Assembly: GCA_040752595.1 (NCBI GenBank)
Contig: JBFMGX010000005.1
Coordinates: 108,581 to 172,580 of the forward strand
From: Candidatus Zixiibacteriota bacterium
GTDB lineage: Bacteria; Zixibacteria; MSB-5A5; WJJR01
Direction: 5' to 3'
DNA length: 64,000 nucleotides
The notes under the pieces are model-generated. The model searched no databases. It worked only from the letters and a program-made list of their open reading frames with translations, and was not told the DNA's origin. This document shows, piece after piece, positions 18,324 through 27,007 of this stretch. Within the stretch, counting starts at the first letter, position 1. The number at the start of each line of letters is the position of its first letter. A program made the translations under genes and the position numbers.

Positions 18324-21300
18324 TCAGAAGTTCACGCCCACGCCCACACGAACCTGGCGTCCCTCGCCCCAGTTGCGCGGATCAGGATCGCGTTCGCTCA
18401 GATAAATGACTCCCGGCCCCTGATTTTCGCCGGTCTCGGGGCGACCGGTCGCGGTGTAGACCGTCTGAATGTCGCGGTTGTCGAACAGGTTGTATACCCA
18501 GATCTCAAACGTGTAGTCGAGGCGGCCGAACTTGAAGTCCTTGTTGAACCGCAGATCGACGTTGCTGTGAGACGGGAAACGCTCCGAATTCGTCAGCGGG
18601 TCCTCGCCGCCGACCAACGTGCGTCGCACACCGGGATGGTCCTTGTCCGGCGTGTAGGGGAATCCCGAACCGAACTGCCAGAAGACGTTGAACCCGAAGT
18701 TATCGGGAATCCGCAAACCGAACAACTTCGGGTGGTCGCGGGCGGGAACGCGGACGTCGAGAATCAGGGTGATTTTGTGCCGCTCGTCCCAATCCAGCGG
18801 AAATTCCTGGATGCGGAAGCGGCCCCCGGTCCGGGCATAGAAGTTCTCAAAATAGTCCAGCGCTTCCGCCGACGATTTCCCGTAGGCATACGAGAAATTG
18901 TAGGTCATCGACCCGGAGACATAGTTGCCGTATCGCTTCTCCAGCTCGAGCTCCAACCCGCGGGCGCGCGAGTAGTCGGAGTTCTCGTAGTAGTTCCGTT
19001 CCAGACGGACGCCGATCTCCTTGGACTCGCTGACGCGACCGAAGTCGTCCGTGTAATACCCTTGGATCGACAACAAGTATTCCGGTGTCAGCATGTATTG
19101 CACGCCGAACTCGTACTTGATCGTCTTCGCAAAATCGAGGTTGACGTTGCCAAAGGTTCCCGTCACCGAATACAGTTGCGTTGAGCGACGGTACATCTGG
19201 TAGAGCTCGGGCAACTGGTAGAAGTGGCCGTAGTTGAAGAACACCTTGGCCTTGTCCGAGATGGGATAGGAGAAGGCAATGCGCGGCGCAAACTTGTCGC
19301 GATAGTCCTCGACACGACCCGTGTCTGAGAACAGCACGCGCGCCGACTCCTTGGCACCTGCCGATTGCACAAAGAACTCGTAGCGGAACCCCGCTTGGGC
19401 GATCATCTGCCCGTACTCCATCTTGTCCACGACATAGAAGGCCCCGGACTTGGGGGTCTGATGGTAGAAGTCGCGCACCGAGCCCCGTCCGGGGTAGGGC
19501 CCGCCGTCGTTCAGCGCGTTCACGTCGTACACGTAAGGCTGAAGCAGCTCATCGAATTTCAGGTCATAGGCCGAGTACGTCATGCCGACTTTGACCTCGT
19601 GCTCCCGACGAACCTGGCTGACCAGATCGACCTTGAGCGTCTTCGTCACCGGTGTGCGCACGTGCCAGACCGCGTCCTCGTCCCAGCCGTAGTCGTAGAA
19701 TCCCTCGGCGGCATCCCGACGCCCATTGCCGTTCCGGTCATAGTAGGGCTCCCCTTCATTATAATAGGCGTCGATGTTGGACCACTGTCCCGAAGGCGGC
19801 GTCGCGCTCGCGTCGAACGTCTCGTTCTGATTCAGGTCACGGAAGGGCACACCCGGGACCCACGTATCGCCGGGACTCTGGTACTTGCCGTCATACGAGA
19901 GATCCTCGAACGGCTCACCGAGGGGATACCCATTGATCGCCCCCGGCCCGTCCCAGACACCATTGTGGTTGACATCGGTGTATGGCTCGCCCAAGGACTG
20001 ATCGCCGTCAACGAACGGTTCCGGACGGTCGTTCGGAGTGCCTTCGACGGCATACGACTGGAGCTCGCGTCCGGGATCGTACATCCCATTGCGGTTACCG
20101 TCCAGGGTCAACAGGTCACCAACGTCGTATTGTCCGTTGTTGTTGGCGTCCATGAACTGCTCGCCGCTGTTGAAGTCGTAGCGGCCGTTGCCGTTGAAGT
20201 CATAGACTAGGCTGTCCCCGAGGAGTGGATCATCCTGCGGAGGCGGATTGAACACACCGTCCTCATTCCGGTCGAAATAGATGTCGCCGAAATTGTACCG
20301 CCCGTCGGGGTAGCTATCGACCCATTTCTCGGCCGGATCCCAGCGACCATTGCCGTTGCGGTCCAGATACTGGTCGGACTGGCTGGGGAACAGGAAATCG
20401 TCGGGATTCATCGTTCCACCCTGATCGGTGGGATCGCCGGGCCGCTGCCAGTAGTAGCGCGATGAGCGGGACATCAGGACCTCGTAGTAGGTCGAGGGAC
20501 CGAGGTTGTGCGTCCAGCGCAGACTGTAGGCATCGTTGCGATCTTCGATCCAAGGGTGGCTGTTGGGTGTGTACCGGTAGTTCCAACTCAGGGTGTTCGA
20601 CGACTGGGCGCGCTCGTAGGAACGCTTGAAGATACCGGTCATGCGGATGTCCGGATGCAACCGGTAAGTCAGCTTCACGAGGGCATTCCCGGCGTTTTCC
20701 TGCCGGTCGGGGATGATCATGCCGAGGAACTTCGTATTGCGATAGGTGGCCCGTGTGCTCGACGTCGTGTAGCGATTGAACCAAGTGTAAGTGTCGGAGC
20801 GGTCGAAGTCGAAGCTCAGAAAATACGAGAGCTTGTCGGCCATGTTCGGCAGACCGAGCTGGGGCAGCAGACGGCGCGTGATCAGCGGTTCCGGACCGCC
20901 CAAAGTGAACTCCAAGCGCTGGTAGTTGAAGGAATACTTGTTGAGCTTGTTGCTGCCGAAGTTGTCGGTGAAATACTGCACGTGCCCCTGCGTGACCGTA
21001 CGGTCGCCTTCTTTGGTGGACACGTTCACCAAACCCGACGTGCCGCCGTACTCCGGGGACCATGCCCCCTTCACGACAGACACGTTTTCGATCTCTGTCC
21101 CGGAGAGGTTCAACGAAGCGGTGGCGCCGCGGCCCCCCAGGGGGTCGGACATCGAGACGCCGTCCACCGTGTAGATCAATTCGGAGGAACGGCCCCCGCG
21201 GATATGGAAACGGTCATTGCGCACGGTGACTCCCGCGGTGGTCTTGAGGATATCGCCCACGTTCACCACGGGCATGGTCTTGATCTTTTCGGCGGTCACG

Positions 21301-21728
21301 TCACGCTTGGTCGAGGCCTGGTCCATCTGGATCATGTCTTGCTTGCCGATGACCTCGATCGGTTTGAGCTCGACCGCGCTCTCTTCCATCTCGAAATTGA
21401 CGTTCGTCGTCTGGTCGGGCTTGACGGTGACGTTACGGACGATGACGGCCGTCCGTCCGATCAACTGCGCCTCCACCGAGTGCTCTCCCGGGGGCACGGC
21501 CAGGATCGTGTACTTCCCATCCACGTCGGTCTTGGCGCCCAGAGTCGTGCCCTCGATCACCACCACGGCACCGGGAATCGCTTCCTTGGTTTTTTTGTCC
21601 ACCACGAGACCGGCGATCTTCCCAGTGACGCCCGCCTGCAGCGGTTCTGAAATGAGTAGGACCGCCAGCGCGATCAGACCCCAGCTCGCCAAAGTCCCGC
21701 CGCAACGCTTCATCCTGCGTTGGATCAT
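18324..21728 (-). CDS. TonB-dependent outer-membrane receptor with inserted calcium-loop-like repeats
   Basis: A 1134-aa receptor. GGAGG eight bases before the ATG at 21728 sets the start. Signal peptide to about residue 33, then a carboxypeptidase-regulatory-like beta domain (GKIAGLVVDKKTKEAIPGAV ...), then the plug domain with GDILKTTAGVTVRNDRFHIR, GGRSS and YTVDGVSMSDPLGG, then the barrel. Between about residues 445 and 685 lies a hydrophilic insert with about nine Asp/Asn-rich repeats of the type DxNGNGxxD (first LDRNGNGRWDPAEKW, last YDRNGNGRRDAAEG). These resemble dockerin or thrombospondin-3 calcium loops and are not usual in this family. The receptor is first in the operon with the sorting-domain protein, PorV-like protein and lipoprotein. 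The ligand is unknown. Confidence 0.9.
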   Translation of the reverse strand: MIQRRMKRCGGTLASWGLIALAVLLISEPLQAGVTGKIAGLVVDKKTKEAIPGAVVVIEGTTLGAKTDVDGKYTILAVPPGEHSVEAQLIGRTAVIVRNVTVKPDQTTNVNFEMEESAVELKPIEVIGKQDMIQMDQASTKRDVTAEKIKTMPVVNVGDILKTTAGVTVRNDRFHIRGGRSSELIYTVDGVSMSDPLGGRGATASLNLSGTEIENVSVVKGAWSPEYGGTSGLVNVSTKEGDRTVTQGHVQYFTDNFGSNKLNKYSFNYQRLEFTLGGPEPLITRRLLPQLGLPNMADKLSYFLSFDFDRSDTYTWFNRYTTSSTRATYRNTKFLGMIIPDRQENAGNALVKLTYRLHPDIRMTGIFKRSYERAQSSNTLSWNYRYTPNSHPWIEDRNDAYSLRWTHNLGPSTYYEVLMSRSSRYYWQRPGDPTDQGGTMNPDDFLFPSQSDQYLDRNGNGRWDPAEKWVDSYPDGRYNFGDIYFDRNEDGVFNPPPQDDPLLGDSLVYDFNGNGRYDFNSGEQFMDANNNGQYDVGDLLTLDGNRNGMYDPGRELQSYAVEGTPNDRPEPFVDGDQSLGEPYTDVNHNGVWDGPGAINGYPLGEPFEDLSYDGKYQSPGDTWVPGVPFRDLNQNETFDASATPPSGQWSNIDAYYNEGEPYYDRNGNGRRDAAEGFYDYGWDEDAVWHVRTPVTKTLKVDLVSQVRREHEVKVGMTYSAYDLKFDELLQPYVYDVNALNDGGPYPGRGSVRDFYHQTPKSGAFYVVDKMEYGQMIAQAGFRYEFFVQSAGAKESARVLFSDTGRVEDYRDKFAPRIAFSYPISDKAKVFFNYGHFYQLPELYQMYRRSTQLYSVTGTFGNVNLDFAKTIKYEFGVQYMLTPEYLLSIQGYYTDDFGRVSESKEIGVRLERNYYENSDYSRARGLELELEKRYGNYVSGSMTYNFSYAYGKSSAEALDYFENFYARTGGRFRIQEFPLDWDERHKITLILDVRVPARDHPKLFGLRIPDNFGFNVFWQFGSGFPYTPDKDHPGVRRTLVGGEDPLTNSERFPSHSNVDLRFNKDFKFGRLDYTFEIWVYNLFDNRDIQTVYTATGRPETGENQGPGVIYLSERDPDPRNWGEGRQVRVGVGVNF
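19690..20385 (-). repeat. Array of DxNGNGxxD-type coding repeats inside the TonB receptor
   Basis: About nine imperfect repeats encode acidic loops with D/N at positions 1, 3 and 5 and D/E near 9-12, such as DFNGNGRYDFNSGE, DANNNGQYDVGD and DVNHNGVWDGPG. The ligand spacing fits EF-hand-like calcium loops. They occupy roughly 230 residues in what should be an extracellular part of the barrel. Confidence 0.75.
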
Positions 21729-22037
21729 ACCGATATCCTCCCGGCGCGAATCACCGCCGTCCAAACCTCATTGCTTACCCAAGCATGACCTGCCGCAATG
21801 TCCGGCCCAGTCTCCATTCCCCTGCCCGACCCACCATGATGGCCGAAAGGCGGCCCGCCCGGCGGGAGGGCGAAACTCAAACTTGTTCTGCCATTCGACC
21901 TTAAGTCAAGGAGAAACGCCTCCATCCCATGCGCGGCGGGCTGGCTCACGGACATATTGCCAAGCCTGCGCCGCGGCCTGCCTCCCCACCCCGTTATTCG
22001 CGACGGCGGCCAATATTCCCGCGCCCCGCGTGTTTTC
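21729..22037. other. Spacer upstream of the TonB cluster
   Basis: About 309 bases with no supported gene. It includes a sigma54-like promoter (21794-21809) 66 bases before the TonB receptor start. The remainder, up to the lipoyl-ligase-like gene, shows only short GC-rich inverted segments. Confidence 0.55.
21794..21809 (-). promoter_or_regulatory. Sigma54-like promoter for the TonB/sorting-domain/PorV/lipoprotein operon
   Basis: The minus strand reads TGGGCCGGACATTGCG. GG and GC are ten bases apart and TGG..C...TTGC agrees with the consensus TGGCAC-N5-TTGCW in eight of ten key positions. The expected transcript start near 21783 leaves a 55-base leader that contains the good ribosome site. 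A sigma54 activator gene lies 1.3 kb away (23013-25967). Confidence 0.5.
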
Positions 22038-22871
22038 TCAGCATCGGCGGTGCCATCCGGTCCGCTGCCAAGCGGCCACCTGTCCCCCAACCTCGTGCAT
22101 GACGTCTGATCCAGGCTCCGAGGTGTCGAGGTCGACGGCAAAAGCCTTCTGGAACCCCCGCTGGAGCACAGCGGCCAGTTCGACCCAAGATGTACTGCGA
22201 TGATTCACCCCGAGATCGACCCAGCGTTGTTCGCGGGATTCCTCGGCCAAGCCGTTGGGTCCCAACGGCCAAAAGCGATCGTCGGGGTCAGGGGCTCGTT
22301 GATAGATCGTCCCATGTTGCAGAACTGCGGAGGGCTCAAGCAATTGTGCCGCGGCGACCAACTTGCCGCCACCGAGTCCCAACTCATGCCGGGTCAGCGA
22401 GCGACCGCAGAGCCCGTGCTGTCTTCCTGTCCGTGTGTCCGAAGCGCCGTCGTGCCGGGCCGGAAGCTCGGGATTGAGTCCCAGCTCTTCCGCGCCGGAA
22501 GCAAGAGCGCGGATGATGCGGGTGAAGATGGCACGGAATCCGACGGATGGACTTGCGGCGATGACGCGGCGGCCGCCGACCACCGCATAGTTGATTTCAT
22601 CCCGGTGTAACAGCGCGCCGCCGCCGGTCGGACGACGCACCCAGTCCCAACCATGGGCGGCACACGCCTCAGGATCAATCACGTGTCGCCAACGCTGGTG
22701 TCGTCCGATGGTTACCGCTGGGGGAACCATGCGATAGAACCGCAGGTAGGCAAGGCCGGGTCTGCGCTCACACCGCGCGAGCAGCACGGCATCCAGCGCC
22801 ATTTGAGTGGCGGCGTCGGCTTCCAAAGGAGGCAGGGAGTACCAGATGTGTTCGGCCGCAGAACGGGGCAT
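22038..22871 (-). CDS. Lipoate-protein ligase / octanoyltransferase family protein
   Basis: A 277-aa protein with the BPL/LplA/LipB catalytic fold, which transfers lipoyl, octanoyl or biotinyl groups to a target lysine. Visible are MALDAVLLARC at the start, LRFYRMVPPAVTIGRHQ, the RRPTGGGALLHRDEINYAVV signature, and LGGGKLVAAAQ with the conserved catalytic-type Lys. The SxGxxQ pattern fits the LplA/LipM branch better than BirA, and no DNA-binding domain is present. The small accessory domain of E. coli LplA appears to be missing. Substrate is not decided from sequence; no lipoate-dependent enzyme lies nearby. Confidence 0.8.
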   Translation of the reverse strand: MPRSAAEHIWYSLPPLEADAATQMALDAVLLARCERRPGLAYLRFYRMVPPAVTIGRHQRWRHVIDPEACAAHGWDWVRRPTGGGALLHRDEINYAVVGGRRVIAASPSVGFRAIFTRIIRALASGAEELGLNPELPARHDGASDTRTGRQHGLCGRSLTRHELGLGGGKLVAAAQLLEPSAVLQHGTIYQRAPDPDDRFWPLGPNGLAEESREQRWVDLGVNHRSTSWVELAAVLQRGFQKAFAVDLDTSEPGSDVMHEVGGQVAAWQRTGWHRRC

Positions 22872-22965
22872 GGCGCCGACCGGAATCTAATCCGCGTCCG
22901 GCCCGGCGGCAACGTCGGAACCAGCGAATCTCAGACCCATCACGGCGGGCCCATTGCAAAGGAAA

Positions 22966-22984
22966 CGCCCTCCCGAGGAGGGCG
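22966..22984 (-). terminator. Terminator of the sigma54 activator gene
   Basis: CGCCCTCC and GGAGGGCG form an eight-base stem with a three-base loop, followed on the minus strand by TTTCCTTT. It begins 29 bases after the stop of the activator gene. Confidence 0.65.
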
Positions 22985-23012
22985 GCAGCGACATCATCGA
23001 AACGAAAGTGGA

Positions 23013-25967
23013 TCAGTCCGTATCGATGTCGTAGATCTTCATTTTCAGCCGCAGCGTCGATTCGGGAATGTCCAGCCGTTGCGCGGCATGCTTTTTCACG
23101 CCGCCGCACTCCCCAAGAGCGCGGACGATGAACTGGCGCTCGATCCGGGCAATGTGATCGTAGAGGGAAAACCGTTCCGGCATCGGCTGGGCGGCGGGAA
23201 CCGACCCTGCGGGCGACTCCTCGGCGAACTTGCGCGAGAGACGATCCGGACCGATGACCGCTCCGGGCTCCGCCAAGAGGACCAGTTTGCGGATCTCGTT
23301 CTCCAGCTCACGCACGTTTCCCGGCCAGTGGTAGGCGCAGAGGACGCGTACGACCTCGGAAGACAACCGCACCGTCCGCCCCGTCTCCGCCGCTATGCCG
23401 TCGAGGAAGTGATCAATGAGCAGCGGGACGTCTTCACGGCGCTCGCGTAACGGCGGCAAGACAAACACCAGCGGCGTCAGGCGGTAGAAGAGATCCCGTC
23501 GGAAGGTGCCGCGTTCCATCTCCTGCGTCAGGTTCCGGTTGGTGGCCGAAATGACACGGACATTGACGGGACGCGGCTTCGTGTCGCCCAAGCGGAGCAC
23601 CTCTTTGGTTTCCAAGAGGCGCAACAACTTCGCCTGAATCGACAACGGCATTTCGCCGATCTCGTCGAGGAAGAACGTGCCGCCGTCGGCTTCTTCGAAC
23701 AGTCCGATCTTGTCGCGATCCGCCCCGGTATACGCCCCGCGTCGGGCACCGAACAACTCGCTCTCCAGCAGCGTTTCCGGCAGTGCCGCGCAGTTGACCT
23801 GCACGAATCGTTGATCGCGTCGATTGCCGGAGTAGTGGATGGCACGGGCCAACAGATCTTTGCCCGTTCCGGTCTCGCCCTGCAGGAGGATAGAGACATC
23901 GGCATCGACGATCAGCCGGGCCCGGGCCAAAATCTCCCGGAACGCCGCATTCTGCGTGATGATGCTGGGGAACTCGCACTCCCGCCCCAATTGGTCGCGC
24001 AGCCGTTGCACATCACGAAGCAATCCCTCGGAACGCAGCTTCATGGAACGCCAGGCGACGATCTCCGCATACGCCACCGCGAAATCGAGATCGCGGGGGC
24101 TGAAACCCGATTCTGAGTTTGCGGGTTCTTCGGCGATGCGATCGAGATAGAGAATCCCGGACGAGGCCGGCCCCAGCTCGACGGGGACCGAGATCACCGA
24201 CACCGGTGATCGACCGGTTTCATCGACCAGATGCGCCGTCAATTGCGGCGAACCAAGGAGAGACCAATGATAGCGTGGTTGATCGGTGGGCAACTCACGC
24301 TGATAGGCACTGGCCGCGAACGCCGCCACGCGCTGCGCGAAACCCTCGGAGCCGCCCGATTGTGCCACGACGCGGCCCGACCGCCGCCCGTCGGCGGTCA
24401 CTTCCAATAATAGGACACGCGAGGCGTTCAGCCGCGTACGACAGAATGCGATCGTCTGTTGCAGATCGTCGCCGGCGCTCTCGGCATGGGCCGCAGCGGC
24501 GAGCGACTCGGCCGTCCAAGGCATACCCACCAGGCGGAATTCATTGCGGGGTGACGTCGCGTGGCCGACACAATCCCCGTCCAGACCGGCGACCAATTCA
24601 CGCATCCGGTCGGGAGCGGCGCCGTTCGTGGGCATCGCCGCGATCAACCGGCGGGCCAAGGCGACGGCTTCAGTGATCTGCCCAGCACGGCGATAGCTGT
24701 CCACGGCAAGCCACTGTACATCGGTGATGTTGTCCGTGGCCCCGAGACGTGAGTACAACTGCACCGCTTCGTCCAGAGCGGCGGTCGGCGCTATATGGTC
24801 GGCCGGGGAAACCAGTGCCAGAACTTCCGAGCGGGCGATCGCCAAACGCGCACGTTCGTAGACATCCCCCACGAAGGTGAGGCACTCGGTCGCTTTCGCC
24901 AGTGTCGCCCGACTGTCGGTGTGATCACCGAGACGCGCCTGCGCGCGCGCCAGCACGCGGTACAGACAGCCGACCTCGGCGCGATCCCCGATCGCGATCG
25001 CGACAGCCAATCCCTGCTCGGCCAGCCGTTTGGCCTCCGGCCAATCCTGAAGGGCCGCTTCGCACTCCGCCAAGCCGCGCAGCGATTGCGAGACCATGTC
25101 ATTCTCGTCACTCAGACGACGGCCGATCTCCAGCGCGCGACGGAATGCTTCCTTGGCGGCGATCCAGTGTTTTTGCTCATACTGCCACCACCCGGAGTAT
25201 TCGAAATAGACTGCACGCTCGCGCACCAGGCCGGCATCTTCGATCACGGTGAGCGCCGCGTCCAACTGCGATGACGCCGCGCGGAAATCGTGACGCAGGA
25301 TGGCCAGGTACGCCATGGACAAGAGGTTGCGCCCAATGGACACACGATTGCCGGCCGACACCGCGCACTGATGGGCCGCCGACAACGCCTCTTGTGCCTC
25401 CGACCATCGGCCCTGCAGCAAGCAGACACGACCAGCATTGCCGAGGAGCATCGCCTCTTTTTCGGCGTCCTGCCGGCGACGCGCAATCTGGATGGCGTCA
25501 CTCAGGAAATCGTCGGCCGCCTCATACTCGCCACGGACAAAATGAATGCGCGCCAGTTCATTGTAGGCGCGCATCATCCCTGACTCATCGTCCAGGCGGC
25601 GGTAGATCGCCAGTGCGTCGCGGGCATGGATACGGGCGTTCTTGGTATCACCCAGCCCGAGGTAGGCCAGACCAAGAACGCTGTGTGCATCACCGAGGAA
25701 GTCGTCGGCCGCCGACGCTTGGAAGGCGATCAGACCGCGGCGTCCCCAATCGACGCCGTCCCGATACTCACCTGTCTCCGCCGCCAGCCGGGCCCGAAGC
25801 AGGCACCACACACCGTAGTCGGGTGACGAGCCCTCGCGGAGAGACTCCTCCCGGTGCACCTCCAGCAAGGCGGCTGCGGACGGCCAGTTCTTCTCGTCCA
25901 GCAAGACTTGGACCTGACGGAGCGGCGGACGCGGCATCACCGCGTCGTGGTGAGGAAGGGGCTTCAT
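23013..25967 (-). CDS. Sigma54-dependent activator with N-terminal TPR repeats and GAF domain
   Basis: A 984-aa enhancer-binding protein. Residues about 10-430 form roughly ten TPR helical pairs; about 470-650 is a GAF-like sensor; a short coiled coil follows. The AAA+ domain (about 665-895) has Walker A GETGTGKD, the sigma54-contact loop as GAYTGA (Phe replaced by Tyr), Walker [18 protein letters not shown] and the arginine-finger region FRRDLFYRL. The C-terminus is a Fis-type helix-turn-helix ([20 protein letters not shown]). There is no receiver domain, so the signal likely enters through TPR or GAF. The start lies 15 bases after the stop of the 113-aa exported peptide gene, in the same operon. 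Confidence 0.93.
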   Translation of the reverse strand: MKPLPHHDAVMPRPPLRQVQVLLDEKNWPSAAALLEVHREESLREGSSPDYGVWCLLRARLAAETGEYRDGVDWGRRGLIAFQASAADDFLGDAHSVLGLAYLGLGDTKNARIHARDALAIYRRLDDESGMMRAYNELARIHFVRGEYEAADDFLSDAIQIARRRQDAEKEAMLLGNAGRVCLLQGRWSEAQEALSAAHQCAVSAGNRVSIGRNLLSMAYLAILRHDFRAASSQLDAALTVIEDAGLVRERAVYFEYSGWWQYEQKHWIAAKEAFRRALEIGRRLSDENDMVSQSLRGLAECEAALQDWPEAKRLAEQGLAVAIAIGDRAEVGCLYRVLARAQARLGDHTDSRATLAKATECLTFVGDVYERARLAIARSEVLALVSPADHIAPTAALDEAVQLYSRLGATDNITDVQWLAVDSYRRAGQITEAVALARRLIAAMPTNGAAPDRMRELVAGLDGDCVGHATSPRNEFRLVGMPWTAESLAAAAHAESAGDDLQQTIAFCRTRLNASRVLLLEVTADGRRSGRVVAQSGGSEGFAQRVAAFAASAYQRELPTDQPRYHWSLLGSPQLTAHLVDETGRSPVSVISVPVELGPASSGILYLDRIAEEPANSESGFSPRDLDFAVAYAEIVAWRSMKLRSEGLLRDVQRLRDQLGRECEFPSIITQNAAFREILARARLIVDADVSILLQGETGTGKDLLARAIHYSGNRRDQRFVQVNCAALPETLLESELFGARRGAYTGADRDKIGLFEEADGGTFFLDEIGEMPLSIQAKLLRLLETKEVLRLGDTKPRPVNVRVISATNRNLTQEMERGTFRRDLFYRLTPLVFVLPPLRERREDVPLLIDHFLDGIAAETGRTVRLSSEVVRVLCAYHWPGNVRELENEIRKLVLLAEPGAVIGPDRLSRKFAEESPAGSVPAAQPMPERFSLYDHIARIERQFIVRALGECGGVKKHAAQRLDIPESTLRLKMKIYDIDTD

Positions 25968-25982
25968 GTTTATCCGCTCGGG

Positions 25983-26324
25983 TTATCGCCGTCGCGAAAC
26001 GATGTTCTTTGACTTGCCGGTGAAGTTTGTGCTCTGGAGATGCCGGATGACGCGGAGCATCGCATCTCCCACCCACTTCACAGAGCCGGCCAGCATCGGC
26101 GTCGAGCCCACAACCAGCGGTGACTTGGTTATAGGCGCGCCCATGTCGGTCGGGTTCCCCGGCCCCGGGGGAGTGAATCCGTCGGTGGCCTGATCATCCC
26201 AAGGATGACCATCCGCAGGTGAACCACCCCCTGGACCGGGATCGTCCGCCACACATGGCGACCACGGCAGTGCCGCAAGCATCAGAGCCAAAGAGACGGC
26301 CAGGAACACACGCCATCGTGCCAT
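25983..26324 (-). CDS. Small exported protein cotranscribed with the TPR-sigma54 activator
   Basis: A 113-aa protein with AGGAGG six bases before its ATG, which rules out the longer open frame. A clear signal peptide (MARWRVFLAVSLALMLAALP, then WSPCVA) is followed by a Pro/Gly/Asp-rich linker (about residues 27-62), a moderately hydrophobic stretch (PITKSPLVVGSTPMLAGSVK) and a basic tail ending NIVSRRR. No known family is recognised. Its position 15 bases upstream of a TPR-containing regulator suggests it could be a signal or a sensor partner; that is inference. Confidence 0.7.
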   Translation of the reverse strand: MARWRVFLAVSLALMLAALPWSPCVADDPGPGGGSPADGHPWDDQATDGFTPPGPGNPTDMGAPITKSPLVVGSTPMLAGSVKWVGDAMLRVIRHLQSTNFTGKSKNIVSRRR

Positions 26325-27007
26325 CTTTTGCCTCCTTCCTGAGTGAATCACAAGTGTCGAGAATCTTCCGCCGTACGGGAACTCCTCTCGGGGTGGCAAT
26401 CGCATCAACTCCCCCGCGTCCCCGCGTATTAATAACAACCGCGCTATCTCTTCATTTGTCAAGGAGTTTGTTGCCCAGGCGTCGTTTCTTGCGTCGCAAA
26501 GTTTGCGCCGAGCAACTGGTGGACCAATGGACCAGCACACTCTGAAAGTCTCTTGACGAGTATCTCTGTTATTCTCCCCCACCTATCTGAATGATCCCCA
26601 TCCACACTGGGATTCGGGCCATACATGACTCCTTTCGAGTGTGCCATGAAGGCGCGAAATCGACATTCCGGTGCCGATGGAACTGCTCCTAACGCGTTGA
26701 AACACAACGTGGTGCGTCGTCGATCCACGAAAGAGCCGAGGCCAAACGAGCCTCAGGCACACCCTTTGCCAAAACCTGACTCGTCGATCAGAAGATCCGG
26801 GATGCAAGAGGGGGGAACCATGTTGGACCAATCCATCATCAGCCAGTCCGGTTCGAGCGCCAGAACGCGGCCCGTGGGGCACTGTCGCAGTTCACTACCC
26901 GCAAGCTCTTCTTGGGCTCAGCTGAGAATCGACCGCATGGATAAGACAAGGGCACTGCCAGATCTCATCTGGCGGCAGGTGCCATCAACGATGAAGGGAC
27001 GGTCCTG
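26325..27007. other. Divergent spacer between the peptide/sigma54 operon and the M6 protease
   Basis: About 680 bases. It contains the sigma54-like/palindromic element at 26494-26510. A plus-strand frame of 127 codons (26625-27008) reaches the M6 start but is compositionally unlike its neighbours and has no recognisable domain. No promoter for the protease could be assigned with confidence. Confidence 0.55.
26494..26510 (-). promoter_or_regulatory. Sigma54-like element overlapping a CGCAAA-G-TTTGCG palindrome
   Basis: The minus strand reads CGGCGCAAACTTTGCGA: GG and GC ten bases apart, with TTTGC at -12. The core is also a perfect inverted repeat CGCAAA/TTTGCG with a one-base centre, as in an operator. 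It lies about 170 bases before the exported-peptide start, so it may serve as promoter, activator site or neither. Confidence 0.3.
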
